From the NCBI GenBank assembly GCA_904063045.1, contig CAJFCJ010000012.1, positions 2,170,001-2,234,000 on the forward strand: 64,000 bases of DNA. The letters are read 5' to 3'. The position numbers and the translations under genes are program-made. The number at the start of each line of letters is the position of its first letter. Position 1 is the first letter of the stretch. A model generated the notes under the pieces. It searched no databases and had not been told where the DNA came from. It worked only from the letters and a program-made list of their open reading frames with translations. Source of the DNA: Dimorphilus gyrociliatus. Lineage: Eukaryota; Annelida; Polychaeta; Dinophilidae. Positions 1-17,013 of the stretch are shown here, one piece after another.

Positions 1-1345
1 TTTTGCATTTGCACGCCATAGACACAATAAAATATGTCGTTACAGGCGTCCACGCAATCAAAAAGTATACAACCAAAAATCCTGTCATATAAAATAGTTT
101 TAGCTCCCTTTTCATTATCCTTAATTTTGAGTCATCGTTGCTAATGTCCATCTTCTTAAATTGCATTTCTTGACGTATCTGTAAAAATTTAAAGAGAAGA
201 TGGAAGAGAAAAGCGAAAGGATAACGAAACAATAATATGATTTATACGAGAATATTTATATATCTACATATAAGATATACATAGGGAGATAGGGAGTAAG
301 AAACAGGGATCTTTTTTCACAAACAACCATTTTGATATGTGATCTACACGCATCGGAATTCTTTTTTTTGTATTTCTGGCACGTGTAATGTAAGACGATA
401 TTCGTAGTAGGGGAAATGTGTTTTAACTACCGGTTTTTTAGAAATTAATGTCAACTCGGGGTCGTTAAGATAGGTAAAAAGTCTATTAATTATCAAAGTG
501 GATACAATAGAAAGAGGATAATGTAAAATTTACCTTTCTCCTTGCTGTCAGTAAAATTCCTATGTACAATACCGACATAATAATAGCCGGTAGTAAGAAC
601 TGTACAATTGCTAATGTTGTAAATTGACCAAAGGAGTATAATTTATCAAGATAACAACCCAACTTGAAATCATCTATTATTGAAAAATAGAATATATTTC
701 TAAAATCATGATACAAGAAGAAGAAGAAGAAGAGGAAAATAACAAGAATATAAGTGGGGAAAAAAACACACTCAACTCATTTTCTGCTCGTTTGATAAGA
801 ACTGTAAATGTATACTCAATGAACCTAAAATTTGAATAATCCATATAATAGCGATAAATGTCTTGATTCTTTTCTTTGTAATTATATTGTGATACTGAAG
901 GGGAAAATGAATAGAAATGTATCTAACTGCCGTTATAGCCACTAAATTCCAAGAAGAAATCATCGTCATGCTCATCAAAGATGTAGCAATGAATATGCAA
1001 AGTCCAGGAGATGCAAATTTGCTTTTAATGTTATTTCTTTCCATATGAGCAGTATTATAAATAGAATACCAAAAGGATGCCCCTGGATGATAAATATAAT
1101 TAACCTATTAGAGGTTTTATCTTAATCCTTTGAAGGAAATTATAGAAAATTGATTAGATTTATTCACCTAAATCACAAGCAGCTTGGCTAAGAAAGAGAT
1201 AGTTTGCAACAGAGTCAAAGTACTGATTCTTCTTAAATACAGCTATAACTATACCATTACCAATCAAACTGAAAACTGACAATCCATAAAGAAAAGAATA
1301 ATAGTACACATTAAATTCAACTGCCGATTGAGTTACGTTAGACAT
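1..1345 (-). CDS. Class A (rhodopsin-like) GPCR, 3' end cut by window edge
   Basis: Seven-transmembrane receptor, reconstructed from four exons: 1168-1345, 777-1082, 534-673 and 1-178 (continuing off the left edge). Phases agree at all joins (phases 1, 1 and 0). TM1 carries the GN motif (SLIGNGIVI), TM2 the conserved Asp (QAACDL), and TM3 opens with a Cys (SPGLC) that can pair with the Cys in extracellular loop 2 (KLGCYLDK). The DRY site at the end of TM3 reads VRY. TM6 ends AWTP, the CWxP equivalent. The TM7 exon lies outside the window. The start ATG at 1345 opens an N-terminus with an NVT glycosylation sequon. The next gene is a close paralog in the same orientation, so this is a tandem duplication. 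The ligand cannot be told from sequence; a peptide or amine receptor is possible. The 777/673 junction uses a weak donor (GTTGAG). Confidence 0.8.
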
Positions 1346-1610
1346 TTATAAATTTATCAAATATTCAGGTTTATATGAGGCGATCTTGCACTAAGAAGTA
1401 AAAGTCGTCAGTGACAATCAAAGCACAGCAAATAGACCGGAAAACGTGATCCTAATGGATAGAGATAGGTTATAATTTAAGCAGCGTCATTGTTAATGGA
1501 AATTTTGTAGGCCTCTTTCGTTACGTCCTAAATGTCATAACTTGTGATTAATACGCACTTTGCCGACTAAATATCTAGATAAACAATGTACTATTTATAA
1601 ATAATTTATT

Positions 1611-2866
1611 CTAAAAATGTACATCTTGAACACGATTTTTAATGCAACAACAACAGCAACAGCTTCTAAAGTGATTACGGAAGGCAGTTTTGAATTCTTT
1701 CATTCTTCCAACGTAAAATAAGATATTAACGGCAGTATTTGAATGTGCAATAATACGACAAGTAGCCCTGATTTATGAAAGGAAAGAGAATGATAAAAAG
1801 AAATGTATAAAAAGTATAAAAAGATGTTTTTAAGGGTTTTCTCCTTTTATGCAAATAAATGACAATCTATGAATTAATTATTATAGCTTTGCTACAATGA
1901 TATGAATACCTATAATATATTCAGAGAATAAACATAGATACATAAACATGCTGATATTTCTTAAATAAATGGTGTAAATTACTAACCTTATATAAGCGTT
2001 TATAGAGCAATTACAAACGATTCTTCTATAAATATATATTGTAGATGGTAACCATGACAGTATAAAGTAACAAACTAAGAAACCAGTTAATTTGAATAAC
2101 TTAAATTCTCTTTTAAGCACATCCCTCTTACTTATTTTTATCTTTCCATCTTTTTGTTGAATTCTATTCCTTTCTTCTTTTACCTTTTTAATTACATACG
2201 CTAAATTTAACGGTTTATCTAAATACTCATATAATATTCTCCTCTTACCTTCTTCCTGGCCGTAATCAGAAGATAAGAATGTATAATAGCCATTATAAAA
2301 GAAGGTAAAAAAAAGTTTAGAACACAGATTACAGTAAATTGAAGAACAGTGTAGTTTTTTTCCGTTTGACATAGGTTGTTTCTCCAATTTGGACGCTTAA
2401 AAAAGTAGTATACGTGTAGACAAGAGGCCAATGTTAATAGACCAAACCATAAAATAGTTATACAGATCCTCGTTCTTTTTGGAGTAACATAGTTATAAAA
2501 CTGCAAAGGAGAGTGAATAGAGATAAATCGAACTACGGTGATAAAGACCAAATTCCATGAAGAGACCATTAGCATACCTTGCAGAAGAGTTGCAAAGATA
2601 ATACAAGGATAGAAACTAGATAAAGTTTTCTGAATGTAGTAATTTTTCATATGAGATGTATTGTATATTGAATAAACAATAGAAAGAAACAAATCTGAAA
2701 CTGCTTGACTAGTAAATAATGCACTATTTATGGAATCGAAGCATTTTTGACGAGTTATTACTATTATGACCATAACATTTCCGCTCACACTAAAAACCGT
2801 AAAAGTATATAATAAAGTATAATAATATAGTTTGAATGTTATCGTTGTCTCTGTGTAATTTGACAT
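1611..2866 (-). CDS. Class A (rhodopsin-like) GPCR, paralog of the upstream receptor
   Basis: Complete seven-transmembrane receptor of about 323 aa. Exon 1 is 2249-2866 (TM1 to TM5), exon 2 about 1987-2183 (loop 3 and TM6), exon 3 1611-1767 (TM7 and tail). The last join restores an Arg codon and gives a TM7 ending NTAVNILFY, which matches NSxxNPxIY except that Pro is Ile, then helix 8 and a run of six Cys that may be palmitoylated. TM3 ends VRF in place of DRY; TM6 has SWLP. The TM3 Cys (FYPC) and loop-2 Cys (NLCQ) are kept. It shares loop and TM patterns with the neighbour, for example ISIHxPLQ after TM3. The acceptor of exon 2 is uncertain: the most obvious AG (2219-2220) would give a 30-nt intron and a stop, so I used 2184-2185 (65-nt intron), which has a poor pyrimidine tract. 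Confidence 0.82.
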
Positions 2867-3309
2867 TGTCGTACAGTAAAAATAATACAGTGAGAAACTC
2901 CTACCTATATATTCATTGAAGATAAGAATGTGTGTCTAGCTGTTGTACTGTCATTAGCTATTGGATAGAAATATTCTTTTATCTGTATCACCCCATAGTC
3001 AGATTTTATTATAAAATAATCAGTCGAACTTTGGATTCTTAATAAGCACGTGTTATGTTTATCAACTAACAAAACTATATTCGGAAGCAAGTTGCTTCTC
3101 GTGTATTCATTATAATCCTCTCATTCATCCATCACAGTTATCACCTAGCTAACGTTCAAACAGGGCTTAACATTCCATCAATTTTTTCTTTCACTCCTCT
3201 CGTTTCTCTTCACCTTACACTTTCACTCGCGGGCGCTCTCTCTCTCTCTCTCTCTCTGTCTCTCTTCACGCGTTCTTTCTCTCTCTATCATTCTTGAAGT
3301 ATACAAATT
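2867..3309. other. Spacer with a (CT)n run
   Basis: 443 bp between the GPCR start and the collagen stop codon, both on the minus strand. It holds a CT microsatellite at 3235-3257 within a wider pyrimidine-rich tract (about 3180-3290). I see no coding exon here. Confidence 0.6.
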
Positions 3310-8018
<4,709 letters not shown>

Positions 8019-9472
8019 TGTTGATAACGTCAGGTTTAGCTGACGAGAAATGGTCTAAATTTTTTATTTCTTCGATTGGCAGATGTTTGCTCCGCCTAGG
8101 TTATTCGTTTTCCTAAACAGAAACTTCTGATAAATATATATTTATCAAATTTACAAACCAACCCAAAATATAGTTCTTCATCTTTTTTTTTCTAACCTCT
8201 AACCAATTGTTTTCAATTTCGTTTGCTTAAAAAACTTTTTAAGTATATGCAAATGATATTCATGAATAATTTATAGGTATTTTATATATTAAAAAAAATA
8301 ATGGACTAAGATAAGGTCAGTTGTTTTTTTTTATAAAAAAAATGAATGACTTTCAATCTTGTACATAAAAAAATTGACTGCAATATAATTAATGGTTTTT
8401 TTTTTAAAAAAAAAAATAAGAGACACACGGCAGAAATTTTATATAAAGGAAAAAGAAAGAAGAGTTTCATTCTTCTTTAAATCGTATAAAATATAATGAA
8501 TGTTTTATAAAAAATTACCTCCCATAACATAAATATCTCTGTTCAACCGAATGTTTGCTTTTGTTTACTCCTTCAACACGTTACAACCACATGTTGTCAA
8601 CTTAGACAAACTGCGCGCAATAGGTTTTTAAAAGTGAGAGTCTTATCAAGATAAGACCATTTTTAAATACCATGAATAGTTATGAATGTAAGGAAATTAT
8701 TAGTTGAGGTGACAATTAATTTAATTGGGATAAATATTATAATTAAAATTGTATGTTTTTGAATAGAAAGTGCATATTTTGAAAGTATTATTCATCTTCA
8801 AGGGAGATTCTATACTTGATGAAATTTGTTAACGATATGGTGATAAGATCAACAGTAACTTCAGTTAAAAATGTGTGGAACGCGACAAATTAAAAGTACA
8901 TGCTTTGTCCAGACGCATGTCAAAAAAGGGCGTTCAAAGGTCACGAGACGGTCAACAATTGCCCAAATATCGGCTGCTTAAAGTGGACATCAGACTTTCA
9001 GGTATCAAGTTACCAATGTATCTAAGCTAGTATACCATTAGTTGCGAATGTTTGGTAAAGTAAAATGGGAATTACCTGCTACTATTCTGTATTAGAAATT
9101 TTAGAAAGGAGACGGAAAGTAATTGTATAATATTGCGTATTAATGCAAACACCTCTCACGTACTTTATTCAAGTTATCTGCCACATGCAATAATAAGATT
9201 TGCGCCTTTATAAACAGCAACTGCCTCCTTAAGAAAATAAATTGTGCATTATAAATACAGCTTACCTTTAACGGAGGCTTTAATACTTGAGAGGAAGTAT
9301 TATTATATAAAATAAAGTGGAATAATAGAACAAATTTTATTCTCAAGGGAACCATATAAGCATGCTTGCAATAAATACAAATAAATAACTTGTTATATGA
9401 TTAAAATAAATCAAACAACAAAATAATAACAAAAATATTTTTTGTTACAATTAACGGTTGAAATCTTTATCT
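8019..9472. other. Collagen upstream region; possible small secreted-peptide exon
   Basis: 1.45 kb between the collagen start and the TMEM214 stop, AT-rich with A/T homopolymers at 8290-8420. It should contain the collagen promoter. On the minus strand, 9266-9355 reads as a 30-codon exon: ATG, a hydrophobic segment (FVLLFHFILY), then a strong donor GTAAGC at 9260-9265. No convincing downstream exon could be joined, so I do not call it a gene. The stretch 8880-9010 is richer in G+C than its surroundings but has no long reading frame. Confidence 0.4.
8640..8657. promoter_or_regulatory. Palindromic double GATA site upstream of collagen IX
   Basis: GTCTTATC-AA-GATAAGAC is a perfect 8-bp inverted repeat with a 2-bp spacer. 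It presents two opposed GATAAG sites, about 620 bp upstream of the collagen ATG. Binding is inferred from the consensus only. Confidence 0.35.
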
Positions 9473-12361
9473 CTATTTAGTATTTCCTATAGACTTCATT
9501 GTCTCCTTACACCAAGTAATGGCCGTGTTGAAATACTCGTAGACGTTTGATCCAAAATTAACAAAATAACCGTCCATAAGTAGATCAGCTCTAATTAAAA
9601 AAAAATATTATTACAAATAACGTCCATATAAATTTTACTAATGAAATTTTAATAGTAATTACTCCAAGATGTTGTGTTGAATCCAAGTTCCCAATTTGAA
9701 AATGTATGGCTTGCAAACGTTCCAAACAATAGTTCCGTAGTGAATTACATAATCAATTACCAATTGTGAGTAATAAAAGACAAACTCTTTAACTATTGGA
9801 ATATACTTATCAATCTGAAAGCATTCAAGTACGATAAACATTAGTCAATTTTTCAAAAGATTTCTAAATAATTTTATGCAACAACTTACTGTGATAAACG
9901 CTTTTTCAATTTTCTGAAGTGCGATTATTCTATAGGGTTCAGATATTTTGGCAAGAGTTAAACTTGTCTCGTAAACCCATTTCCAGAACTGAGTAAGATA
10001 TGGAGAAAGGACCTTTGACACAGCAGCATAGTAATATGGAACATTATCCTGACACCATCTGCAAAAGAAAATTATATATTCATATAAAAAAAAGTCAATC
10101 TTTTACAAACCGTTGGACAAGCTCGAAAGCAATTAACGATTTAGCATACACAAATTTTGATGCTGAAACTGCTCCAATATCATTCAACGTTCGAAAAGTT
10201 TTTGATTCTAAATGAATAGATGTAGAAAGTATAACTATATATTTCAAAGATTTATTCTTTTATCAATTCTTACCATAGAATCCATTGTGAACGTAGCTGT
10301 CATAAATCACAATGCCAGCAAACACAATAATAGCGTAGAAGAGAAACTTCCCTACGAATGAACCCTGACTATTTCTAAATTTTCTGTTGGCCTCCAATTG
10401 TTGGTAGTAGTCTTTTTTTCCTAGTAAATGCTTTAGTTTTCCTGATTCATCTTTTTGTAATAGGGTATGATTCTGCTTCTCAAAGTTTTTCAATGTATTT
10501 CCAAGTTTTTTCTTGTTAATGGATTCCCAGAATTTTTCCTCCTTTGAGTTCAAAATAGAACTGAGGAGAATTCTATAAGAAAATATTATTAAAATTATTA
10601 AGTATTCTTATTAACGATGGCATACTCTGAAGATTGTAAATTATTAGCGTAAATGTTCTCCCAAACTCCAAAACAAATATCATTTTCCAAGCAACATTTC
10701 AAGATAAATAGAATCTATTGGATTAAAATTCTCAATGAAAATCTGAATTTAATAAATAAAATAAAATATTTTACATAAGCCTCTGTTGTTGATGTACAAT
10801 TTTTAGTTAGTTTACAGAGAATTGATTCAAAGACTACTTGAACAACTTCCAACTTGGCATTTTCTAAACACTTTAAAACTAATTTTTCAAAAGAAGTATA
10901 CATTTTCTTCTTCTTGTCACCTGGTAACTTCAAATCGAAAGATAAAACCTCATATAATTTCGGAATTTCAAGACCGGAAAGTGATTTGCAACTATTGATG
11001 TGTTTACTGGAAAATTAAAATTAATCACAGTAACTTTTCTTACTTTAAAATAAAAAAATCTTTATTAAACGTACGATATTAATTTTTCTAGATAAGCAAT
11101 GCAAAAGCCTGTTAGACCTTTTACGTTGAGTAGAGGTACCATAATAACATGCCAGACTATATGAAAATAAGGAAAAACGTTATTTAATATCTTGATACTA
11201 CTGATAAATTAATATTATATTTTACCCCTTAAACCATTCTCGAAGCTTTTGATTCCTACTTGACCAAAAGAATATAAAACATGTAAAGATCTATTGATTT
11301 TACTCTTCATAGTAGGAATTTTCGAAGCCCATTGGATGATAAATGTCATAACAGATACTGGTCTTTCCAAAACGATTAATTGAAAAACCATTTTATGTCC
11401 GTGCACAGGTGTTTTAGCTAATTGAAGGAATGTAAAAGAAATGATTATTAAAAAAAGAAGTACAAGTAAAAAGAAAGATAAATTAAATAATACCTTTATC
11501 ATTCATAAGTTGTTCGCAAAGAAAACTTAAAACATCAAAAATTTCTTCCTCATCAAGAGTTCGTATTAAATTATCGAATAATTTACGAAGGCCTGATCCA
11601 AGAAGATTAAGAGGATATTCTAGAAATAATTAAAAAGATGTTAGATTGGTATTGCTATAATTTCCAAAGTACCTTCGAGAAGTTCATCATCATCTTCAGA
11701 TATAATAGCTTCAGGAACATTTTCCAAGCGAACATTCAGCATCGCAGCAAGATTTTTTAGCCAGATATCTTTATTACTGGAAAAGTTCTTCTTATCTTGA
11801 TTTAGCATACGATTAAATTCATCAGTCTCCAGCTAAGGATCAAATGGCTATAATAAATAAAAATCTAAGTTTTTAGGATAGAGTTTAAACCTCATTTATT
11901 GCTGTTTTTAGATTGGTACTTTTCTTGACTGGAGGAGTTGGTTTTGGGGATTTCGGTTTTGAGTTTTTCGATTCCTTTTCAGGTGATGATTTTTGTGGTT
12001 TTGGATTACCATTTTGTTTTTTGAAAGCATCAAAGCTTGTTTCTGATTCTCTTAGCGGAGCTAAAGAATAAAAATAGGTTAGGAACGTTGTAAATAGAAA
12101 ATAACTAATAATAAACAAGAAATATTGCTTTTGGTTGTGAAATTCTAGTGTATTCAATATACAGGCTTATCAAATATTACACGTGTAAAATTTGAAATTC
12201 TATTTAAAAAATACATATGAAAAACACTTACGAGCCTGTTCTAATTTCGGCATACGATCCTTAATCAACTGCTTTTCAATTTTAGTAATCTTTTTCTGAT
12301 TTTTTAAACCATTTCGACCAGGTTTAACAACAGTTGTCCAAGATGTGTCGGCAGAAGACAT
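9473..12361 (-). CDS. TMEM214: TMEM214-like ER membrane protein
   Basis: 671-aa protein in 13 exons: 12232-12361, 11891-12060, 11673-11832, 11494-11619, 11226-11417, 11075-11156, 10775-11006, 10626-10714, 10274-10572, 10111-10207, 9890-10058, 9663-9814, 9473-9590, with consistent phases and introns of about 45-105 nt. The N-terminus is basic and charged, with a Pro/Lys/Ser-rich linker (SPKPTPPVKK). A helical core follows with segments shared with vertebrate TMEM214: IWLKNLAAMLN, YPLNLLGSGLRKL, TPVHGHKMVFQLIVLE, LHVLYSFGQVGIKSFENGLRG and VWHVIMVPLLNVKGL. The C-terminal third has a hydrophobic segment (KFLFYAIIVFAGIVIYD) and amphipathic helices. Human TMEM214 is 689 aa; the family sits in the ER membrane and has been linked to caspase-4 recruitment under ER stress, which cannot be inferred here. 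The start is the only ATG that keeps the conserved N-terminal WTTVVKPG block. Confidence 0.9.
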
Positions 12362-13298
12362 GTTTTCATGAAAAGAACCGGAAACGGAAATGCGATTCTA
12401 GTATATAACCTGGTTTTAAGATGAATACGTCTAATTCTATTTTGCATCACTATGTATACTTTTTAATTTTATCTTTCTTAGAAATCTATTAATAATAATT
12501 AATAATTATCAATTCCATATTTTAATGGTATTTATACTGTAAAAATTTCAACTTATACTTTACTCACGATATTAAGACAATAAAAGAATTCAAAAAAAAT
12601 GTTTCTAGTAGTATTGTTCTGAAATTTTAAGAAATTGTCAACTACTTCAATGTCTTTCTCTCTCTCTCTCTCTCTCAATCTTTCGTACTATTTATATTTT
12701 CATTAGTGGAAAATTGAACGATTCTTTTCTACAGCAAAAGATTAACGAAATCTAGGCACTCTCATTCCACTCGGGGGTATAGAGATTAATGTACTTATTT
12801 TATTTTCTATTTGTTTTGTGACCCTATATAGAAATTGACTTGCTGAGTAACTACATCCCTCTTTAGATGAGATAAAACTTTTTGGACTATGATACCGCAA
12901 GGCATATCCTACGAAAATGGAATTGGGTTTTATAATATACAATTTATATCCTACTTTATCCGATGCTTTTTGCGTAATAGACCTGTAAAATCGTTAGGAA
13001 AGTACGTCCACCTGATAACCTGAAAGCTCCATTTAATTAATTTAAAATTGTCCTATCTATTAAAAAAAGTGAAGGGTCAAGGACCAGCACAAGTTGTTCA
13101 AAACATATTTAAGGTCTCAAAAACACTTTATTATCGATATATAAATTGTATTAGATAAAAAGAAAATTTTTTGGAAAGAAGACAGGTTAGAAGTTAAACA
13201 TCTAAGTAGATAGCTGAGGAGAAATTTAATAATAACCAAGTAGGAAGGTTAGTCCTTAATAGTACTTTATAAGTCAATTATGTAAGAACAGTCATTAA
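12362..13298. other. Spacer with an unexplained exon-like reading frame
   Basis: 0.94 kb between the TMEM214 start and the first FMO stop. A CT run lies at about 12656-12676. On the minus strand, 12744-12982 is open for 79 codons and ends with TAA. It begins after a good 3' splice site (CTAAC, then TTTTACAG), has no usable ATG near its start, and matches no family I know. No upstream exon could be joined in phase. Confidence 0.4.
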
Positions 13299-15108
13299 TC
13301 AAAAAAAGAAAAGCTTAAAGATGATTGAAATAACCACAACTAGTATGATCAATTTCAAGAAAAGTGAGTTAGAGGATTCGGTGTGACACTTTCTAGTCTT
13401 TGTAGCTTGTTTCACTCTATCCATTTGTGTGAGGATCGCATTTCGAGCTCCTTTCCATTTTCCTGGCCCGAATAGTCGAAATTGGTAAGGTGAACATGGA
13501 CCAAAAAATACGTTCATTGCCAGATAAGGGTCAGTGAGGAATAGAGATTCTGGAGGAATAAAAGGGAAATTATACTTTGAATGAAGAGAAGTTTGATTAA
13601 TTTAATTAACATACTTAAATTTGGTTTACATCCAAATTGCTCTGCCACTTCATCCATAAATGGTATCCAATCAACTTGGATAGTATGCCTTTGACTATTA
13701 AAATATCTTTTAGCCATAGCTGCTTGCTTTTCACGAATATTTTCCCACATTGCCGCTTTGGACGGAAGTTTTGTGGATCCATTAAATACTCTTGCTGCCC
13801 ATCTGGTTTGTAATTCTGCTATTGGATTAATTGCTCCCAAAGGTTGAATGCATCCAATTACAGCTATAGTTGGATGACTCAAGTCAGGTGGAAATGCGTA
13901 CTTAAACAGGTTGACTTTATTATTTTCGACGTTAATAACACCGTTTTCGAGGAAAGGAAAGCCAAAAGTGTAACCTATAAGAATAGCAAATTTAGATAAC
14001 GATACTTGTAGTTAATTGTATAAGTAGACTGTTGAATTATTTAGCCTAGAAAAACGGTAATACCTGTAGCCATAATAATGACATCAGCTTCAACAACAGT
14101 TCCATCTTCAAATTTTAAACCATTTTCTTGTATTTCCTCTATATCTGGTTTAATTATAACCGAGCCGCAAATCAATCTATTAGCCAAATCATCGTTAACC
14201 ATGGGATGCTGCTGAAATAATCTGTGTTTTGGTCTCAGTCCATAAGCTTCATGATTGAGTCGTTTTTCGACTATGTTTTCCGCTATACTATAATTTAAAA
14301 CAAATATTAATAGACTATCTAAAGATCCAAGAGATGCTTACTTGTTCATCATAGACGCTGGAGCATATTTTTGTATTTGTGCAAATACTCTTCTTGTTAC
14401 TTCGATATCGCCTGGTATACCATTTGTTCCAACACGATTTAAAACCCAAGTACCTCTTCTAGTACTTAAATAGACCTGTTTAGATATTCTACCAAGTTCT
14501 ACAGCAATATCACCTCCAGAATTTCCAATTCCAACAATGACTACTTTCGAATCTTCGTAGCCTCTAGGGTGTTTGTATTGATGTGAGTGCAGGATTTTAC
14601 CTTTAAACTTTTCTTGACCTTTAAACTTCGGAGAGAAACGCTTTGCATGATGTCCAGTACATAGTAATACAGCATCAAATATAAGTTCTGTTTCCGAATC
14701 AGCTTGCAAATTTTTAACTTTAACGTTCCATTTTCCATCTTTTTCGAAACTTTTCGATTTTTTTACACTTAGAATTTCATGATGAAATTTAATATGCTTT
14801 TTCAAATCAAAATGATTGGCGTACATATGAAAATACTCCATTAATTTTGTATTGTGCATGTAGTTAGGAAAATCTCCAGGAATAGGATAATCGCTGTAAC
14901 ACATCATTTCCTTACTTGTATTGATAACTGTTGACTTCATAACGCAACCCTGGCCATCTTCTACTTCTTTCTCTGAGTAATTCCATAATCCACCGATCGA
15001 ATTTGTTCTTTCAAAACACACTGGTTCTAAATCTTCTTCCAAACACGCTTTAATACCAGTTAGACCAGCCGCTCCTGCTCCAATAATACAAACTCTCTTC
15101 GAAGGCAT
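13299..15108 (-). CDS. Flavin-containing monooxygenase (FMO5-like)
   Basis: FAD- and NADPH-dependent monooxygenase that oxygenates soft nucleophiles (N, S) or acts in a Baeyer-Villiger mode in some family members; ER-membrane bound. 533 aa from four exons: 14342-15108, 14064-14287, 13615-13974, 13299-13549, phases consistent. The FAD Rossmann motif GAGAAG is at residues 10-15, and GGLW follows near 39. The FMO signature [14 protein letters not shown] is near residue 170, and the NADPH motif [10 protein letters not shown] follows near 193. Late family blocks are present ([39 protein letters not shown]). A C-terminal hydrophobic anchor ([18 protein letters not shown]) ends the protein. Its length equals that of human FMO5. 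No catalytic block is missing. It is divergent (head to head) with a second FMO at 17014. Substrate cannot be predicted. Confidence 0.95.
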
Positions 15109-15146
15109 ATTTCAAGTAATTGGAAAACTCTAGAATTGGAGATTTG

Positions 15147-15154
15147 TATTTATA
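15147..15154 (-). promoter_or_regulatory. TATA box of the minus-strand FMO
   Basis: TATAAATA on the minus strand, about 40 nt before the ATG at 15108. This spacing implies a very short 5' UTR. Confidence 0.5.
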
Positions 15155-16883
15155 ATGAGAATATGTTATTCTACTTAAGCATATTTCAATCTTATCTGTA
15201 CTGTTACAATAGGTCGAGACATTTATAGATTATAACCTGATAAGTTATTAGTTTTTAGTACCTCAGTCTCACGTACAACTCATAGTCCTTCTGGTTTTTG
15301 TTTTTGCCAATAAAATCTTAATCTTTATTAGCATATTCCCTTTTAAATTAAAATTGGAGGAGAAAGTCATTTCCCTTCTATTTTCTACAAATTTTTATTT
15401 TAGAATTCTTTCATTGGCGCTTCCATGGCTTTTTTTTAATTATAAGATATGTTATGAATAATACACAGGTACTGAGATAAATGAAAGTTCAAAGCAACAG
15501 ATAGCTTGGATTCTATTTTATATGAAAAATACTATATACATATATATATATTTAGGTCGATCTGAAAATAGCCTAACACTTTAAAATGATACAAGATTGT
15601 GAGTGTAAACTTTGCCAGTTGTAAGTAGTATTCATTTATTATATCTTGTCAAAATTTCCTATCAATGTAATAAACAAGTGCCTAGTTATTTAGCTCTAAA
15701 ACAATTTCATCCGTAAGAATAAAAGAGATAAATTAAAGGTAAATATAGGATATATGCAGAAGAGGCTGAAGTCACACTTTAGCTGAAAGACACCACAAAT
15801 TGGATGGCTTGTATAAGTCCTGATTTTTAACTTTATTTGACTGTTTTTCCTTAAAGGATTGAACGTAGATGTGCATAGAATATATTCTAAAGATGATATA
15901 AACGAAATAAGATTATAAAGTACATTTTTGTTGGTTAAACACATCCAAACTTTTTTCTCAAGGTGTTTTTCTTACAATGCAGGTGGCGCAATTATATAGA
16001 AAATGGTGGAAATTGTATTTAAATAGCTATTCATATAGTATGAAACTTTGATAATCTAATGTAATGATGTATTTTTTTTAGCAATATAAACAAGATAGCA
16101 ACTATTATTAAACAAAATATAAAATCAGATGAGTGAAGGCTACTTTTAGATCAAATCAATTATATCTTTCACTATATTTTGGAAAATTGCAAAACTAATA
16201 AATGGTATTATAATTAAACACAGTAAAACTTTGTTGAAATCTCTTCTTTTTTAGACGCTATCCAATTTTTGTGTATATTGATAAGTCATAAATTAATTGG
16301 TACACTAATTATAATGAATAGTATTATTTTTATGTTTATAAGTTGTTACTTTTAAGCGAATGATGAAAAATAATGAATATAATACCGATATTTATGTTGA
16401 ATTGGTTTTGTTATTTATAGAATGAGTTTCTCCGGCAAAATATTCCAAACAAGGTCATCGGTAACAGTTTTCAACGACATAAGTGTTTTTTGACATAAAC
16501 TCTACAAGAGAATACAAAACCAACTATTCCATTAAAACTGGTTAATCTAATCATTAAACAGCTCTCTAATTATATTTCTACTATTGTCCATACGATATGT
16601 GAAGTATAAACTTTAAATTAATAGTTATAGGAGCCATCTTGTCTACTGTTTAACTACTCTTAATAAGTAAATTACACCTTACTTAGGTAAATTTAGTAAA
16701 AATAAGTTAAAGAGTACATGATTTTTTAGGCCTATATTTGTTACAGATTTTATAAATACTGTTTATAAAAATGTTCAAAACAATAGGAATCTATATTGAA
16801 ATCTATAACGTTTCGAAATTTCGGAATGATAAGATATAATTGTAGTAAAAAGTAGAAATAATATGAATCATTTACTCTAACGT

Positions 16884-16919
16884 GATTGGCTTATTTAGTA
16901 TAAGATTTTGTCTATAAAT
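16884..16919 (+). promoter_or_regulatory. CCAAT (inverted) and TATA elements of the plus-strand FMO
   Basis: ATTGG (inverted CCAAT) at about 16884 is followed 25 nt later by TATAAAT at 16913-16919. The ATG is at 17014, which leaves a 5' UTR of roughly 65-70 nt. Confidence 0.45.
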
Positions 16920-17013
16920 GTAATTTGAGAGTCGCTTTTCGTCAAAAGAATTTACGAAGACTGCGTTTCTGAAGCAAGAGCTACAGAGAGAATTGAATCA
17001 GCAGCAGTAGAAG

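Larger units (their letters stand above)
15109..17013. other. Shared upstream region of the divergent FMO pair
   Basis: 1.9 kb of AT-rich DNA between the two FMO start codons. I found no coding exon. TATA elements sit close to both starts (15147-15154 and 16913-16919), so the region must hold both promoters and perhaps shared regulatory sites. Confidence 0.6.

Noticed and set aside
8870-9010. GC-richer patch with short open frames on both strands
   Set aside because: Longest frames are under 45 codons, lack splice sites in phase and resemble no protein.
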